DNA of 47,731 nt from Salipiger bermudensis. Lineage in GTDB: Bacteria; Pseudomonadota; Alphaproteobacteria; Rhodobacterales; Rhodobacteraceae. Shown piece after piece: positions 26,115 to 36,500 of this stretch. Numbering within the stretch: the first letter of the stretch is position 1; every line of letters starts with the position of its first letter. The translations under genes and the position numbers were made by a program. The stretch is taken from contig NZ_JAHVIA010000014.1 in assembly GCF_019801965.1 (NCBI RefSeq), positions 1 through 47,731 of the forward strand, in the 5' to 3' direction. The notes under the pieces were generated by a model. That model was not told the origin of the DNA. It saw nothing but the letters and a program-made list of their open reading frames with translations, and made no database searches.

Positions 26115-27095
26115 GTGACGCAGACAGAAGGTAGGGCAGGCCGCGTGGTGGCGGTGGTGGTGACCTATAACCGGCTGGCGCAGCTGGAGGTCACCGTGGC
26201 GCGTCTGCTGCGGTCAGGTCCGGACGCGCTCGAGGCCGTTCTGGTGGTCGACAACGCCTCGACCGACGCGACCGCGTCCTGGCTGGCAGAGCAGTCGGAT
26301 CCAAGGCTGGTGGTGCATCGCTGCGAAACCAATGGCGGCGGGGCAGGCGGGTTCGAGACCGGCATGCGGCTGGCGGTGACGCGCTTCGATCCCGACTGGG
26401 TGCTGGTGATGGATGACGACGGGCGCCCCGAGCCCGGCGCGCTGGAGCGCTTCCAGGCCGAAGACCGCAGCGCTGCCGAGGTCTGGGCGGCGGCGGTCTA
26501 CCATCCCGATGGCCGCATCTGCGACATGAACCGTCCCTGGCTGAACCCGTTCTGGCACCGCGACGTGTTCCTGCGCACGATCTTCGGCAAGGGGCGGGAC
26601 GGCTTCCATCTCGGGCGCGAGGAATATGATGCCGGGCATCTCTGCGAGATCGACGGCACCTCCTTCGTCGGGCTGTTCATTTCGCGGGCGGCGATTTCGC
26701 GCGCCGGGTATCCCGATGGCAGCCTCTTCATCTACGGGGATGACGTGCTTTACACGCTCGGCGTGACCCGGGCAGGGGGGCGCATCGTCTTCGACCCCTC
26801 GCTGCGCTTCGAGCATGATTTCTCCTCGATGACCGGAGCAGATCGGCGCTTCCGCCCGCTGTGGAAGAGCTACTACTACTACCGCAATCTCCTGCTGGTC
26901 TATCGCATCGCCTCGGGGCCATTCTTTCCTCTGGTGCTTCCGATGATGGCGCTGAAATGGCTCTCCAGGGTGCGCGATCATGGCGGCGAAAAGAGGGTTT
27001 TCCTGGGCTACGTGCTGCGGGCGCTGCGGGATGGCGTCCTGCGTCGCACCGGCACCAGCCACGCGGAGGTGGTGGGCTGGGCGCGGCGGGGCTGA
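26115..27095 (+). CDS. GT2 glycosyltransferase, GlfT/rhamnosyltransferase-like
   Basis: This 326-aa GT-A enzyme has VAVVVTYNRLAQLEVTVARL, VVDNASTDATASWL, the Gly-rich NGGGAGGFETGMRLA and the metal-binding VMDDDGRPEPGAL. The GGAGGF...DDD pattern is typical of galactofuranosyl- and rhamnosyltransferases. Both UDP-Galf (Glf) and dTDP-Rha (RfbCBDA) are made on this replicon. I chose GTG with GGAGAGG 4 bases upstream over an earlier in-frame GTG. It ends 6 bases from the kpsM stop, tail to tail. The C-terminal region has hydrophobic FFPLVLPMMALKWL, perhaps membrane-associated. Confidence 0.82.
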   Translation: MTQTEGRAGRVVAVVVTYNRLAQLEVTVARLLRSGPDALEAVLVVDNASTDATASWLAEQSDPRLVVHRCETNGGGAGGFETGMRLAVTRFDPDWVLVMDDDGRPEPGALERFQAEDRSAAEVWAAAVYHPDGRICDMNRPWLNPFWHRDVFLRTIFGKGRDGFHLGREEYDAGHLCEIDGTSFVGLFISRAAISRAGYPDGSLFIYGDDVLYTLGVTRAGGRIVFDPSLRFEHDFSSMTGADRRFRPLWKSYYYYRNLLLVYRIASGPFFPLVLPMMALKWLSRVRDHGGEKRVFLGYVLRALRDGVLRRTGTSHAEVVGWARRG

Positions 27096-27101
27096 GGCCC
27101 A

Positions 27102-27941
27102 TCACTTGTTGGCGAGGATCTCGCGGTGGTAGCGGCTCATCAGCACGACACCGAGAAAGAGCGGGATCAGCCCGGTGGCGAGACAATAGGTGAGATCGAC
27201 GTAATCCGCCCGGTAGCTCGGGTAGAAGCCTGATCGCATCAGTCCGGTCACGTGCATCAGCGGGTTGTACCACAGGATGTTCTGCACGCTGGTCGGCAGG
27301 TCGTCGTAGAGGATCAGCACGCCCGAGGCGAGAAACAGCGGGCGGGTGAAAATCCCCCAGACCTGTGTCCAGACCGGGAAAAGACCGAACAGGGCGCAGT
27401 TCAGCACGCCGATGCTGAGGCCGATGAGAAGGGCCAGCGACATCGCGGTGACGATCGGCGGCAACTCGACCAGGGCGCGGGTCTCGCTGACGATCATGAT
27501 GCCGCTGATCAGCAGCAGGGCGATCAGGATGCCGGTCAGCGCATTGAGCAGGAAGCGGGCGATGGCCGCATCGACCCAGGTGACGGCGGGATATTGCAGC
27601 AGTGGCTTGGAAAACTCGATGGAGCCGCCCACGAATCTCGCGATCCCCTGGTAGAGCGAGAAGGGCAGGAAGCCGGTGGCGTAGAACAGCATGAAGGAGT
27701 TGCCCAGCGGCGGCGAGCGCAGCAGCAGCGAGAAACCCAGCGCCATGACCATGATGCCGCCCAGCGGTTCGAGAAGGGCCCAGAGATAGCCGCCCGGCGA
27801 GCGCCCGTAACGGGTGGCCATTTCCCGGAGCATCAGCGCGCTGACCGCCCGCAGGGTGGCGAAGCTGCGGGTGGTGCCGACACGGGGGGACAGCGGGGGC
27901 ATGGAAGAGGCGGGTTCAGAAGGCACGGGCAGGCGTCCCAC
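27102..27941 (-). CDS. kpsM: ABC-2 type polysaccharide export permease, KpsM-like
   Basis: This 279-aa integral membrane protein has about six hydrophobic helices and the ABC-2 features LMLREMATRYGRSPGGYLWALLEPL and IFTRPLFLASGVLILYDDLPTSVQNILWYNPLMH. It would form the inner-membrane channel for a finished polymer, powered by the ATPase at 29319-29987. The GTG start has GGAGG at 9 bases; an ATG 13 codons in lacks a ribosome site. It is divergent from kpsE rather than co-directional with kpsT. Confidence 0.9.
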   Translation of the reverse strand: MGRLPVPSEPASSMPPLSPRVGTTRSFATLRAVSALMLREMATRYGRSPGGYLWALLEPLGGIMVMALGFSLLLRSPPLGNSFMLFYATGFLPFSLYQGIARFVGGSIEFSKPLLQYPAVTWVDAAIARFLLNALTGILIALLLISGIMIVSETRALVELPPIVTAMSLALLIGLSIGVLNCALFGLFPVWTQVWGIFTRPLFLASGVLILYDDLPTSVQNILWYNPLMHVTGLMRSGFYPSYRADYVDLTYCLATGLIPLFLGVVLMSRYHREILANK

Positions 27942-28025
27942 TACTGGCGTCCTCCGATCTCATATGTAATAGCTGCGGGGATTTCAAATGGTCCACTTCG
28001 AAGACCCTGAGGCAGGACAGCACCC
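27942..28025. promoter_or_regulatory. Divergent promoter region, kpsM / kpsE
   Basis: A short 84-base gap between head-to-head exporter genes, with an AT-richer stretch CATATGTAATAGCTG at 27961-27975. Shared control of the exporter parts is likely. Confidence 0.45.
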
Positions 28026-29306
28026 ATGGAAGATGCGGTTCAGCAGCCGAGCGCTCCGAAACCCAACGAGACGTCCGCTCGGCCCGGGAACACCCCGGGC
28101 GGAGGCGACACGGGAAAAGCACATCCCGGCGCTCAGCGCCCCGCAGCGCAGAAAGGCTCCCGCAAGCTGCAGCCTCCGGTCAACGCGGCGCGGATGAAGC
28201 GGCGCCATTGGGGGCTCGCCCTGTCATTCCTGCTGATGGTGATCGCTCCGTTCGTTGTGGTGTCATCATACCTCTCTCTTGTGGCCGAGGATCAGTATGG
28301 CTCGACCGCCGGCTTCATCGTTCGCTCGGAGGAAAGCAGCAGCGCTTCCGAGCTTCTCGGGGGGCTGGCGCAGATCGCCGGGGGCAGCGTGTCTTCCGAT
28401 GGCGACATCCTCTACGAGTTCATTCTCAGTCAGCCTCTGATCCGCACCGTGGAGGAGCGGGTCGGCCTGCGCGAGCATTACAGTGCGCACTGGGGATCCG
28501 ACCCTGCCTTCGCGCTGTGGCCCGATGCCAGCATCGAGGACCTGGAGTGGTTCTGGCGGCGCGTGGTGCGGGTCTCCTATGACCAGAGCTCGGGGCTGAC
28601 GGAGCTCCGGGTCCAGGCCTTCGACCCCGACACCGCGCAGCAGATCGCCCAGGCGATTCTCGACGAGAGCCAGAAGGTGATCAACGCGCTCAACGATCAG
28701 GCCCGCGCCGATGCGCTGCGCTACGCGACATCCGATCTCGACGAGGCGGTGGCGCGGCTGAAGACCGCCCGCGAGGCGCTGACCGCCTTCCGCTCCCGCA
28801 CCCAGATCGTCGATCCCGATTCCGACCTGGAGGGCCGCATGGGGGTGCTCAGCAGCCTGCAGCAGCAGCTCGCACAGGCGCTCATCGAGTACGACCTGCT
28901 GCGCGAGCAGGCCAGCGAGAGCGACCCGCGCGTGACCCAGGCTCAGCGCACCATCGCCGCGATCCGGGGCCGCATCGCCGAAGAGCGCCGCAATGTCGCG
29001 ACCGAGAACCCCGAGACCGGCGCCGACGGACGGGATTACCCCGAGCTTCTGGCGGAATACGAAGGGCTCATGGTCGATCGCGAATATGCCGAGCAGAGCT
29101 ACCGCGCGGCGCTGGCTTCGCTCGATGTCGCCAAGGCGCAGGCGCTGCGTCAGAGCCGCTACCTCGCCACCTATCTGGCGCCGACGCTGGCGGAGACGAG
29201 CGAGTACCCGCGCCGCCTCACATTGGCCGGTCTGACCGGACTGTTCCTGTTGCTGGCCTGGGGCACCCTGGCGCTGGTCTACTACTCGATCCGCGATCGG
29301 GCCTGA
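28026..29306 (+). CDS. kpsE: Capsule export inner-membrane/periplasmic protein, KpsE-like (PCP-3)
   Basis: This 426-aa protein has a cytoplasmic Pro/Gly-rich N-terminus of about 60 residues, a membrane helix (GLALSFLLMVIAPFVVVSSYL), a large periplasmic part with heptad-rich helices (about 200-330) and a second helix near the C-terminus (GLTGLFLLLAWGTLALVYY). This is the KpsE/CtrB layout. It links the ABC transporter to an outer-membrane channel, which is not present in the window. kpsT follows after 12 bases. Confidence 0.88.
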   Translation: MEDAVQQPSAPKPNETSARPGNTPGGGDTGKAHPGAQRPAAQKGSRKLQPPVNAARMKRRHWGLALSFLLMVIAPFVVVSSYLSLVAEDQYGSTAGFIVRSEESSSASELLGGLAQIAGGSVSSDGDILYEFILSQPLIRTVEERVGLREHYSAHWGSDPAFALWPDASIEDLEWFWRRVVRVSYDQSSGLTELRVQAFDPDTAQQIAQAILDESQKVINALNDQARADALRYATSDLDEAVARLKTAREALTAFRSRTQIVDPDSDLEGRMGVLSSLQQQLAQALIEYDLLREQASESDPRVTQAQRTIAAIRGRIAEERRNVATENPETGADGRDYPELLAEYEGLMVDREYAEQSYRAALASLDVAKAQALRQSRYLATYLAPTLAETSEYPRRLTLAGLTGLFLLLAWGTLALVYYSIRDRA

Positions 29307-29318
29307 GGCACCGGACGG

Positions 29319-29987
29319 ATGATCCGGTTCGAGAATCTCAGCAAGAGCTACTGGGTGCGCGGCGAGCGCAAGGTGGTGATCGACCACCTCGACCTCACGC
29401 TTCCGACCGGCAGGTCCCTGGCCTTGCTGGGGCGCAACGGGGCGGGGAAATCGACCCTGATGCAGATCATCGCCGGCATCCTGCGTCCCGATAGCGGGCG
29501 GGTGGTGAGCGACGGTACGATCTCTTGGCCGGTCGGGTTCGCCGGCTCGTTTCACCCGCAGCTCACCGGTGCGGAGAACGTGCGCTTCATCGCCCGGATC
29601 TACGGCGTCGACGGCGACGACCTGGTGGCGTTCGTCGCCCACTTCGCCGAGCTGGGCAAACATTACCACATGCCGGTGCGCAGCTATTCCTCGGGGATGC
29701 GGGCGCGACTGACCTTCGGAGCCTCGATGGGGATTCGCTTCGACACCTACCTGGTGGACGAAGCCACCTCGGTCGGGGACGCGGCGTTCCGGGCGAAGAG
29801 CCGCGAATATTTCGCCGACCGGGTGAAGAATGCCAGCGCCATCCTGGTCAGCCACGAAATGGGCCAGGTCCGGCAATTCTGCGACGCGGGGATCGTGCTC
29901 TCGGAGGGCAAGCTGCTCTATTTCGAGGATCTCGAAGAGGCCATCCGGGTGCATCTCCAGCTGGTGGAGGCAAAGCGCTCCCGCTGA
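29319..29987 (+). CDS. kpsT: Polysaccharide ABC exporter ATPase, KpsT-like
   Basis: This 222-aa ATPase has Walker A GRNGAGKST, the signature YSSGMRARLTFG and Walker B TYLVDEATSVGD, as in KpsT/CtrD. There is no C-terminal extension such as the O-antigen-binding domain of Wzt, so the substrate would be a capsule-like polymer recognised by another means. It is the partner of kpsM. Confidence 0.93.
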   Translation: MIRFENLSKSYWVRGERKVVIDHLDLTLPTGRSLALLGRNGAGKSTLMQIIAGILRPDSGRVVSDGTISWPVGFAGSFHPQLTGAENVRFIARIYGVDGDDLVAFVAHFAELGKHYHMPVRSYSSGMRARLTFGASMGIRFDTYLVDEATSVGDAAFRAKSREYFADRVKNASAILVSHEMGQVRQFCDAGIVLSEGKLLYFEDLEEAIRVHLQLVEAKRSR

Positions 29988-30076
29988 CCGGATCCCGCCC
30001 CCGGAGCGCGGCCGGGGTTGCTTGAATCCGCGAAATGGCCGGGCGATAACCGGCGCAAAGGTTGGGGCCGGAAAGA

Positions 30077-31168
30077 ATGCGCAAGACGATCTATCTTCAC
30101 ATCGGTCACTACAAGACCGGAACAACGGCCCTGCAGGTCTTCCTGAGCAACAACCAGAAGCGGCTGGTCCGGCGCGGCGTGGATTACGCGGAAGAGCTGC
30201 GCAACCATGCGAAGCATTCCAGCCTCGCCTTCTCGATCTATCGCAAGGCCGGTGTGTCGACCCTGATGCATGGCTATGCCGACCCGACCCCGCCGGAGAA
30301 GATCTGGCGCCGGTTGTTCGACCACGCCTCCGCCTCGCCGGCGCCGGCGGTGCTGGTCAGTTCGGAAGAGTTCATGCGCATGGGGGCCCATCCCCGCGCC
30401 GCCGAGATCCTGCGCGACATCGTCACGCCCGAGATGCGCCGCTTCGACATCCGCGTCATCGCCTACCTGCGCTCTCCGGGAGCGCATCTGCGGTCCTGGT
30501 ACAACCAGCTGATCAAGATGAGCGCGGCGCCGCCGGATTTCAACGCGGCGGTGCGCAGCGTGATGGAGCCGGTGCATTACGATTACGGGCAGGCGCTGCG
30601 CCCCTGGGTCGACATCTTCGGCCCCGAGGCGGTGATGGTGCGGCCCTACCGTGAGGATCTGCGCCTGGACAACGGCCTGTTCCGGGATTTCCTGGCCGCT
30701 CTGGGGGTGGATTTCGACTGCCGCCCGAAGCTGGGCGGATGGGTGCTGCCCGAGGGCGACGTCAATCCGCGGCTCGACGACCGGCTGCTCGAACTCAACC
30801 GGGCCATGCAGGAGGCCGGGCTGACGCCGGAGCTCCGGAAATGGATGGGGACCCGGGCGGAGAAGGCGCTCCCGGATCTCGCCGCTGCGCCCGGGTTCGC
30901 GACGATCGTGGAGCGGACGCAGAGCGGGCTGGACGCCCTCAGGGACCTGCCCGGAAACCAGGTGGCGCCGGAGGCGTTCGCCGCGGACATGCCCAGCCCG
31001 GATCCGGACTGGCAGGGAGAACTGACCCGGATGATGGCCACCGCCCTGCGCGAGCAGCAGATCCTGCGCGAGCGGCTGCAGGCCCGCAACAGGGAGCTGA
31101 CGAGCCGGCTCGATCAGACCGAGGCGCGGCTCGACGCGCTCGAACGCCGCCTGGAGGGACGCAAATGA
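30077..31168 (+). CDS. Sulfotransferase-like protein with C-terminal coiled coil
   Basis: This 363-aa protein carries a P-loop-like 5'-phosphosulfate site HIGHYKTGTTALQVFL at the N-terminus and a 3'-phosphate-site-like AYLRSPGAHLRSWYNQ near residue 135. The last 45 residues (REQQILRERLQARNRELTSRLDQ) are a probable coiled coil. Family members are common in roseobacter polysaccharide loci and are usually called sulfotransferases without proof. GGAAAG precedes the ATG closely. Its stop overlaps the start of the GT4 gene (ATGA). Confidence 0.65.
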   Translation: MRKTIYLHIGHYKTGTTALQVFLSNNQKRLVRRGVDYAEELRNHAKHSSLAFSIYRKAGVSTLMHGYADPTPPEKIWRRLFDHASASPAPAVLVSSEEFMRMGAHPRAAEILRDIVTPEMRRFDIRVIAYLRSPGAHLRSWYNQLIKMSAAPPDFNAAVRSVMEPVHYDYGQALRPWVDIFGPEAVMVRPYREDLRLDNGLFRDFLAALGVDFDCRPKLGGWVLPEGDVNPRLDDRLLELNRAMQEAGLTPELRKWMGTRAEKALPDLAAAPGFATIVERTQSGLDALRDLPGNQVAPEAFAADMPSPDPDWQGELTRMMATALREQQILRERLQARNRELTSRLDQTEARLDALERRLEGRK

Positions 31169-32700
31169 GCCGTCCGATGCGGGTCCTGTATTACAACTGG
31201 GTCGACTATCTCGACGACGAGAAGCGCGGCGGCGGCGTGACGGTCTACCAGCGCAACCTGATCGCCGAGGCGGACCGGCGCGGTGACGTCGAGACGGTCT
31301 TCCTGTCTTCGGGGATCAGCTATGATCTGCGCGGCGGCGCTCCGAGATGGGAAAGGATGCGGCACGGCACCGATCAGGATCGCGCGCGGCGCTACGAGAT
31401 CGTCAACTCCGGAACCCTCTCCCCCTCGCATCACAGCTATGGCGACCCGGCCCAGGTGGCGCATGCGGCGACCGAAGCGGTGTTCCATGAGTTCCTCGAG
31501 GCCACCGGCCCTTATGACGTGGTGCATTTCAACAATCTCGAAGGATTGCCAGCCTCGGTCCTGGGATTGAAGGCACGTTGGCCGGACACGCGCGTGGTGC
31601 TGTCGCTTCACAATTACTACCCGTTCTGTCCGCAGGTGAATTTCTGGCATCAGGAGCGCGAGACCTGCGGCGATTACGATGAGGGCCGGAAATGCGTGCA
31701 TTGCCTGACCCACCGGCGTGACACCCGCCTGGTGCGGTTGGCAAACGGTCTGTCCTACAGGCTGAAGCGGCTCGGCGTGCGGCCGGGCAGCCGGGCGTTC
31801 GACGTGCTGTTCTCCGGCGCGTTGCGGATCGGCGTGCGCGCGGCCCGCGGGGTCGCCGGCGTGAAGGCGCTGGGGCGGCGCAGCCGAACGCGCCGGGCAG
31901 CGCCGGGGCAACTGACCCGGATCAGCGCGCCCGATGGGGCGCCGTTCGCGGCCCGCCGGGCGGAAATGGTGTCTCTGATCAACCGCAACTGCGACGCGGT
32001 GCTCTGCGTCTCGGACGCGGTGCGAAAGCTGGCGGTGGCGCATGGCGTGACGCCCGAGATCGCCCGCACCTCCTATATCGGCAGCCGCGAAGCCGGTGCC
32101 TTCGCCCGCACCGAGCCGAGGCCGTTTCCGCGCCGGGACGACGGCACGCTGCGCCTCGCCTACCTGGGCTACATGCGCCGCGACAAGGGGTTCTACTTCC
32201 TGCTCAAGGCGTTGGAGGAGATGCCGGCGGAGATGGCCGGGCGCCTGCGCCTCGAGGTGGCGGCCCGCCGCGGCGACCGCGAGACCATGGACCGGCTCTC
32301 CGACCTCGCGCCGCACCTGGCCGAGCTCACCTATGCCGATGGCTATTCGCATGACGATCTCGACCGGCTCTTGGCCGAGGTCGATGTCGGTCTGATCCCG
32401 GTCCTGTGGCACGACAACCTGCCCCAGGTCGCGATCGAGATGCACGCGCGCCACATCCCGCTGCTCTGCGCCGACATGGGCGGGGCGCAGGAGTTGGGCA
32501 ACTGCCCCGAGATGGTCTTCAAGGCCGGAGACGTGGCCGCGTTCCACGACCGGATCGCGGCGCTGCTCGACGGCCGGGTGGACATGCAGGCCTATTGGCA
32601 GGGGGCGATGCAGCCGGTGGACATGAGCACCCATTTCGAGGCGCTGCTGGGCTGCTATGACGCGGATGCCGAGGCCGCGTCGGCCCGTGCCGCGCAGTGA
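31165..32700 (+). CDS. GT4-type glycosyltransferase
   Basis: This 511-aa GT-B enzyme has the N-terminal RGGGVTVYQRNLI glycine loop, a middle Cys-rich FCPQVNFWHQERETCGDY...CVHC segment, and a donor-binding half with RLAYLGYMRRDKGFYFLLKALEEMP and LIPVLWHDNLPQVAIEMHARHIPLL. The Glu-x7-Glu spacing of GT4 is changed in this last region. GGAGGGACG lies before the ATG, which overlaps the preceding sulfotransferase-like gene, so the two are probably coupled. Donor not known. Confidence 0.82.
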   Translation: MSRPMRVLYYNWVDYLDDEKRGGGVTVYQRNLIAEADRRGDVETVFLSSGISYDLRGGAPRWERMRHGTDQDRARRYEIVNSGTLSPSHHSYGDPAQVAHAATEAVFHEFLEATGPYDVVHFNNLEGLPASVLGLKARWPDTRVVLSLHNYYPFCPQVNFWHQERETCGDYDEGRKCVHCLTHRRDTRLVRLANGLSYRLKRLGVRPGSRAFDVLFSGALRIGVRAARGVAGVKALGRRSRTRRAAPGQLTRISAPDGAPFAARRAEMVSLINRNCDAVLCVSDAVRKLAVAHGVTPEIARTSYIGSREAGAFARTEPRPFPRRDDGTLRLAYLGYMRRDKGFYFLLKALEEMPAEMAGRLRLEVAARRGDRETMDRLSDLAPHLAELTYADGYSHDDLDRLLAEVDVGLIPVLWHDNLPQVAIEMHARHIPLLCADMGGAQELGNCPEMVFKAGDVAAFHDRIAALLDGRVDMQAYWQGAMQPVDMSTHFEALLGCYDADAEAASARAAQ

Positions 32701-32713
32701 TCTCGGCCTCGGC

Positions 32714-33403
32714 TCAATGTGTCAGCTTGCGGGCCAGCGCGGCCGTCACGTGCGCCGCGTCGAAGGGTTCGTCGAGCATGTCGAAAAGCGGCTTCAGGGA
32801 GGCGGGATCCGCAAGCAGGGTCTCGTATCTCACGTGATGCGCGCGGTCTGGGTGACGGCGCGTGTAGCTCTCGAACAGACGGTCTGACTCCTGCACCATG
32901 TCGATCACGGTCTGTGCCGGCTGGTCGGCCCACCATTTCGATTTCCGCACCGCCTCCGCGTCGCGCGAGTTGAACACGAAGACCGGGTTGGGAAAGCTGC
33001 GGCTGCAGAAGTTGAGAAACCCGGGCAGTCGCTGTCCCAGGCTGGGATAGCGGATCTCCTTGAACCCGATCCAGCGGGCATTGGCGGGAGGGTGCAGGAT
33101 CTCCTCGATGAAGGTCTGGGCCAGGCGCTGTTCATAGGTCTCGGCCGAGACCTCGTGCAGGCCGTGCCAAGGGTGGCTCTGCGGATGCGGCTTTTGTCCG
33201 TGGTTGCGGATCGCCTGGCGCAGGCTCGATGCCGACTGGTAGAGCCCGTGCAGGGCGCCGCCGTTCTCCCCGGTGATGTGGGCCCCGGGGATCGATTGCA
33301 GGATGGTCTGCAGCAAGGTGGAGCCGGAGCGGCCATAGGTGATGATGAAGATCGTCCCCTTCAGGGCTTTTGGCGGCCAGGCCTGTCTGTTGCGAAAGAT
33401 CAT
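32714..33403 (-). CDS. Sulfotransferase family protein
   Basis: This 229-aa protein has an N-terminal 5'-phosphosulfate loop FIITYGRSGSTLLQTILQSI and a later VFVFNSRDAEAVRKSKWW that resembles the 3'-phosphate site, where the usual R-P is N-S-R-D. It converges on the GT4 gene with 13 bases between stops. It may belong to the same transcript as the giant gene above it, with a 121-base gap. It would sulfate a sugar hydroxyl; acceptor unknown. Confidence 0.72.
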   Translation of the reverse strand: MIFRNRQAWPPKALKGTIFIITYGRSGSTLLQTILQSIPGAHITGENGGALHGLYQSASSLRQAIRNHGQKPHPQSHPWHGLHEVSAETYEQRLAQTFIEEILHPPANARWIGFKEIRYPSLGQRLPGFLNFCSRSFPNPVFVFNSRDAEAVRKSKWWADQPAQTVIDMVQESDRLFESYTRRHPDRAHHVRYETLLADPASLKPLFDMLDEPFDAAHVTAALARKLTH

Positions 33404-33524
33404 CTGGCGCTATCCCCTCGTCGCGCTGTCGTCATGCGCCGCACGTCCTGCGACCCGAGGTCGAGGCAGGCAACCCCGACCGTGCTGCGGTAAATTGCGG
33501 ATCCTGATCGCCGTTTCTGCCATG

Positions 33525-36500
33525 CTAGTCCAGCCTCCGCCGCACGAAGGCGCACTCGGTCCAGGGCACCGACAGGTCTGGGTCATGGATCACGCTGCGC
33601 CCCTCGGAGGCCAGCGCAAGATATTTCCGGTATTCCTCGGCATCGTTGAAATGCTGCCGGCGGGCGACCTCGGTGCGGGCCTTCTCGCGGAAGGCGGCGT
33701 TGTACTTGAAATGCGCGAAGATCAGCTCGCGCTCGGCGATCCGCGCGTCGCCGACGAAATGCAGACCGTCCGAGAGCCGCATGAACGGGTGATAGCGCAA
33801 GAGGGCCAGCTTCTGCGCCACGAACAGCGTCCCGCGCGAGCCGGGGATCAGGCGGTGGCGTAGGGCCGAGGTCCAGATCGGCGCGTCGGAATAGGGCCCG
33901 CGGGCGAGCGTGTTGGTCAGGAACGGCTCGGCGTCGCAGTAGCCGGCCTCGGCGAAGGGACCGCCCCGGGTGAAATCTGCCTGCTCCAGCGGCCCCTTGG
34001 GATACATGTCGAGCATGAAGAGGCGCACCGCCTCGGCCTCCCGGAACTCCGGCTGTCGCAGCAGATCGGGCAGGCTCTGGCGAGGCTCGTCCTGCCAGAC
34101 CAGCAGCTCGTCGGCATCGGCCACCAGCGACCACCTGTCCCGGCGGAAGGAGGCCATCATCGCCTGCTGCCAGGCGACGCCGTAATGTGACTGCCGGTAA
34201 TCCGTGTCGACCGAGAACAGCGCGACGTCCGGCTGCGCCGCGAGATATTCGCGGCTGCCGTCATCCGAGCCGTTGTCGGCGATCAGGAAGCTTTCGATCC
34301 CGATCCGGCGGTAATGGTCGAGAAAATGCGGCAGCATGAACATCTCGTTGCGCATCACGGCGACCACTGCGATCTCGGCCTCACGGGCCCGGGTCACGGT
34401 CTCGGGCGGAGAGAACAGCTCGAGGGCGTTGCTCTGGTAGCCGAGCCGGGGCGGCTGGAAGCTGGGCCAGATCTTGGCCGGGTGCAGCGCCGGATCGGAA
34501 AGCCGGGTGCGCGCCAGCGCCTGGTCCTCGTGGGTGTCGAGATGGATCAGCTGCAACGGCGCGGAGGGGCCGGGGAAGAAGGCGTTGAGCCAGGACGAGA
34601 CCGGCAGGGCGCCGGGATGGCTGCGGCGCCGGATCGCCACCCGGTAATCCTCGCAGGCGACGTGGATGCCGCGCAGGGCGAGGAGATCGCCGAGCATCTT
34701 GTCCTCCATGAAGGAGCGGGCGATGAGCTGCTGGCCGGCCGGGCTCTGCGCCGCGGCAAGGGTCTCTTCCATGGCGCGGCGGCTGAGCGCGTAGCCCGAG
34801 CCGCCATCGGCATAGCTGGCGGGCTCGGGGGAGCGGTCGAGCTCGAGCCGGCCGCGCTCGGAGACGGATTTTTCCTGGTGCCAGAGCCGGTCCATGCTGC
34901 CGGGGCGGCGGATCAGCTTGCGGCCGTAATAGTCGAACTTGCGGTAGTTCAGGCTCTCGAAGAACAGCGGGACGTTGACGAAACAGTCATCGTCGATCTT
35001 CAGCATGTGGGCGAAGCCGGTGTTCTCCTGCACCCAGGCGATGGCGGCGAGGGTCTTCTGCGGCAGCCCTTCGTAATCATCGGGTGCGTCGAGCGCGACG
35101 ATGTCCCCGTCGCGCTGCCCGTCGCCATCCCCGGTTACCACGATATAGGGAATGCCGAGCGGGGCGAGCAGGTCGAGCCAGCCCGCCCGCAAGGCCGGGA
35201 TGCGGCTCTCGAGATAGGGTTTGCAGGAGAACACCACGACCAGCGTGTCGAAGAGCGGCGAGGCGTCGAGGCCTGGCGCGGCGGGCGACAGCGCCGGCAG
35301 GGGCACCTCGCCACGCAGGGCATCACATAGGCTCTCGGCCTGCGGACCGCCGCTCTGGTGCAGCCGGGCGAGGGGGCCGCGCAGGGCCGCGGCCCCGGCG
35401 GCTTGGCGCCGCGTCTCGGCGGGCATCGCGGCGTGCCGGGCGCGCAGCCATTCCGCCAGGCGTTGCGCGGCCGGGTCGCCAAGCGCCGGGATCAGGGCGA
35501 CGGCGAGACCGAGCCCCAGGAACCCGGCCTCCGCGCCAGACAGCGGCGCGAGATCGTCGAGCAGGGTGGTGAGGCTGTCCGGATCGTCGCCTGATTGTGC
35601 GCCGGAGAGCAGGGCGGAGGCCCGCCGTGCCACCGCGCGTTGCAGCTCGAGGGTCGGTGACTGCGGAACGAAGGGGTAGAGGTCGGGCAGGGCGCTCGCC
35701 GCAAGCTGTCCGGTCTCTGGAGGCACGGCGGCGCTGCCGGGAAAGGCCATGTGGCGCAGCGCGGCGAGGTCCGGGCCTTCCGGGGCATGCTCCAGGGCCT
35801 GAGGGGCAGGGCCTTCGCCCGGGGCGAGGGGCAGCCCGGCGGGGCCGAGGATCTCGATTGCCAGGCGGGAGGCGTCGGAGCAGCCGGCACGGGAGAAGCG
35901 GGCCAGCGCCGCGGCGCGCTGCCCGGACGGGGCGCCGGGATCGGCTACGACGCGGAAATCCTGCCGTGCGGCGGCGAGGGCAGGGGGCAGCGTCTTGTCT
36001 CCCGCGCGGGTCTCCAGCGCCTCCCAGAACAGCCGGGACAGTCCGTAAACCTTCAGGCAGAAGCGCTCGATCCTACCCTGCAGACGAAGGTCACCAGGGC
36101 GGGCGAGCAGCAGCGTGACCGCCGCGAGGGTCAGCTCCCGGCAATGGGCACGGTCCCAATAATCGGCGGCGCGTCGCGAGATCACCAGCATTGCGAGGCG
36201 GATTAGAGCCTGTTTTCGCTCTGCGGGCATGTCCTCTACCGTGGCGGCGTGACGGAGTGTCCAGGCCAGTGGCGGGGTGAGCATCCAGCCGGGCCCGGGG
36301 CGGACCATGCCGCGCAGCAGGGCGATGGCGGTCTCCTCCCCGCCGGACAGCAGCAGGTAGGGCAGCAGGGCCGAGTTGGTCCAGATGTCCTGCGCCGGGC
36401 GATAGTCTTCGAAGCCGAGCTCGCGGGCGAGCCCGTAAAGGCCCTCGAAGCTCTGCCCGTCGCGGCAGAAGCTGTCGGTGAGCGCCAGGAAGGTGCCGCG

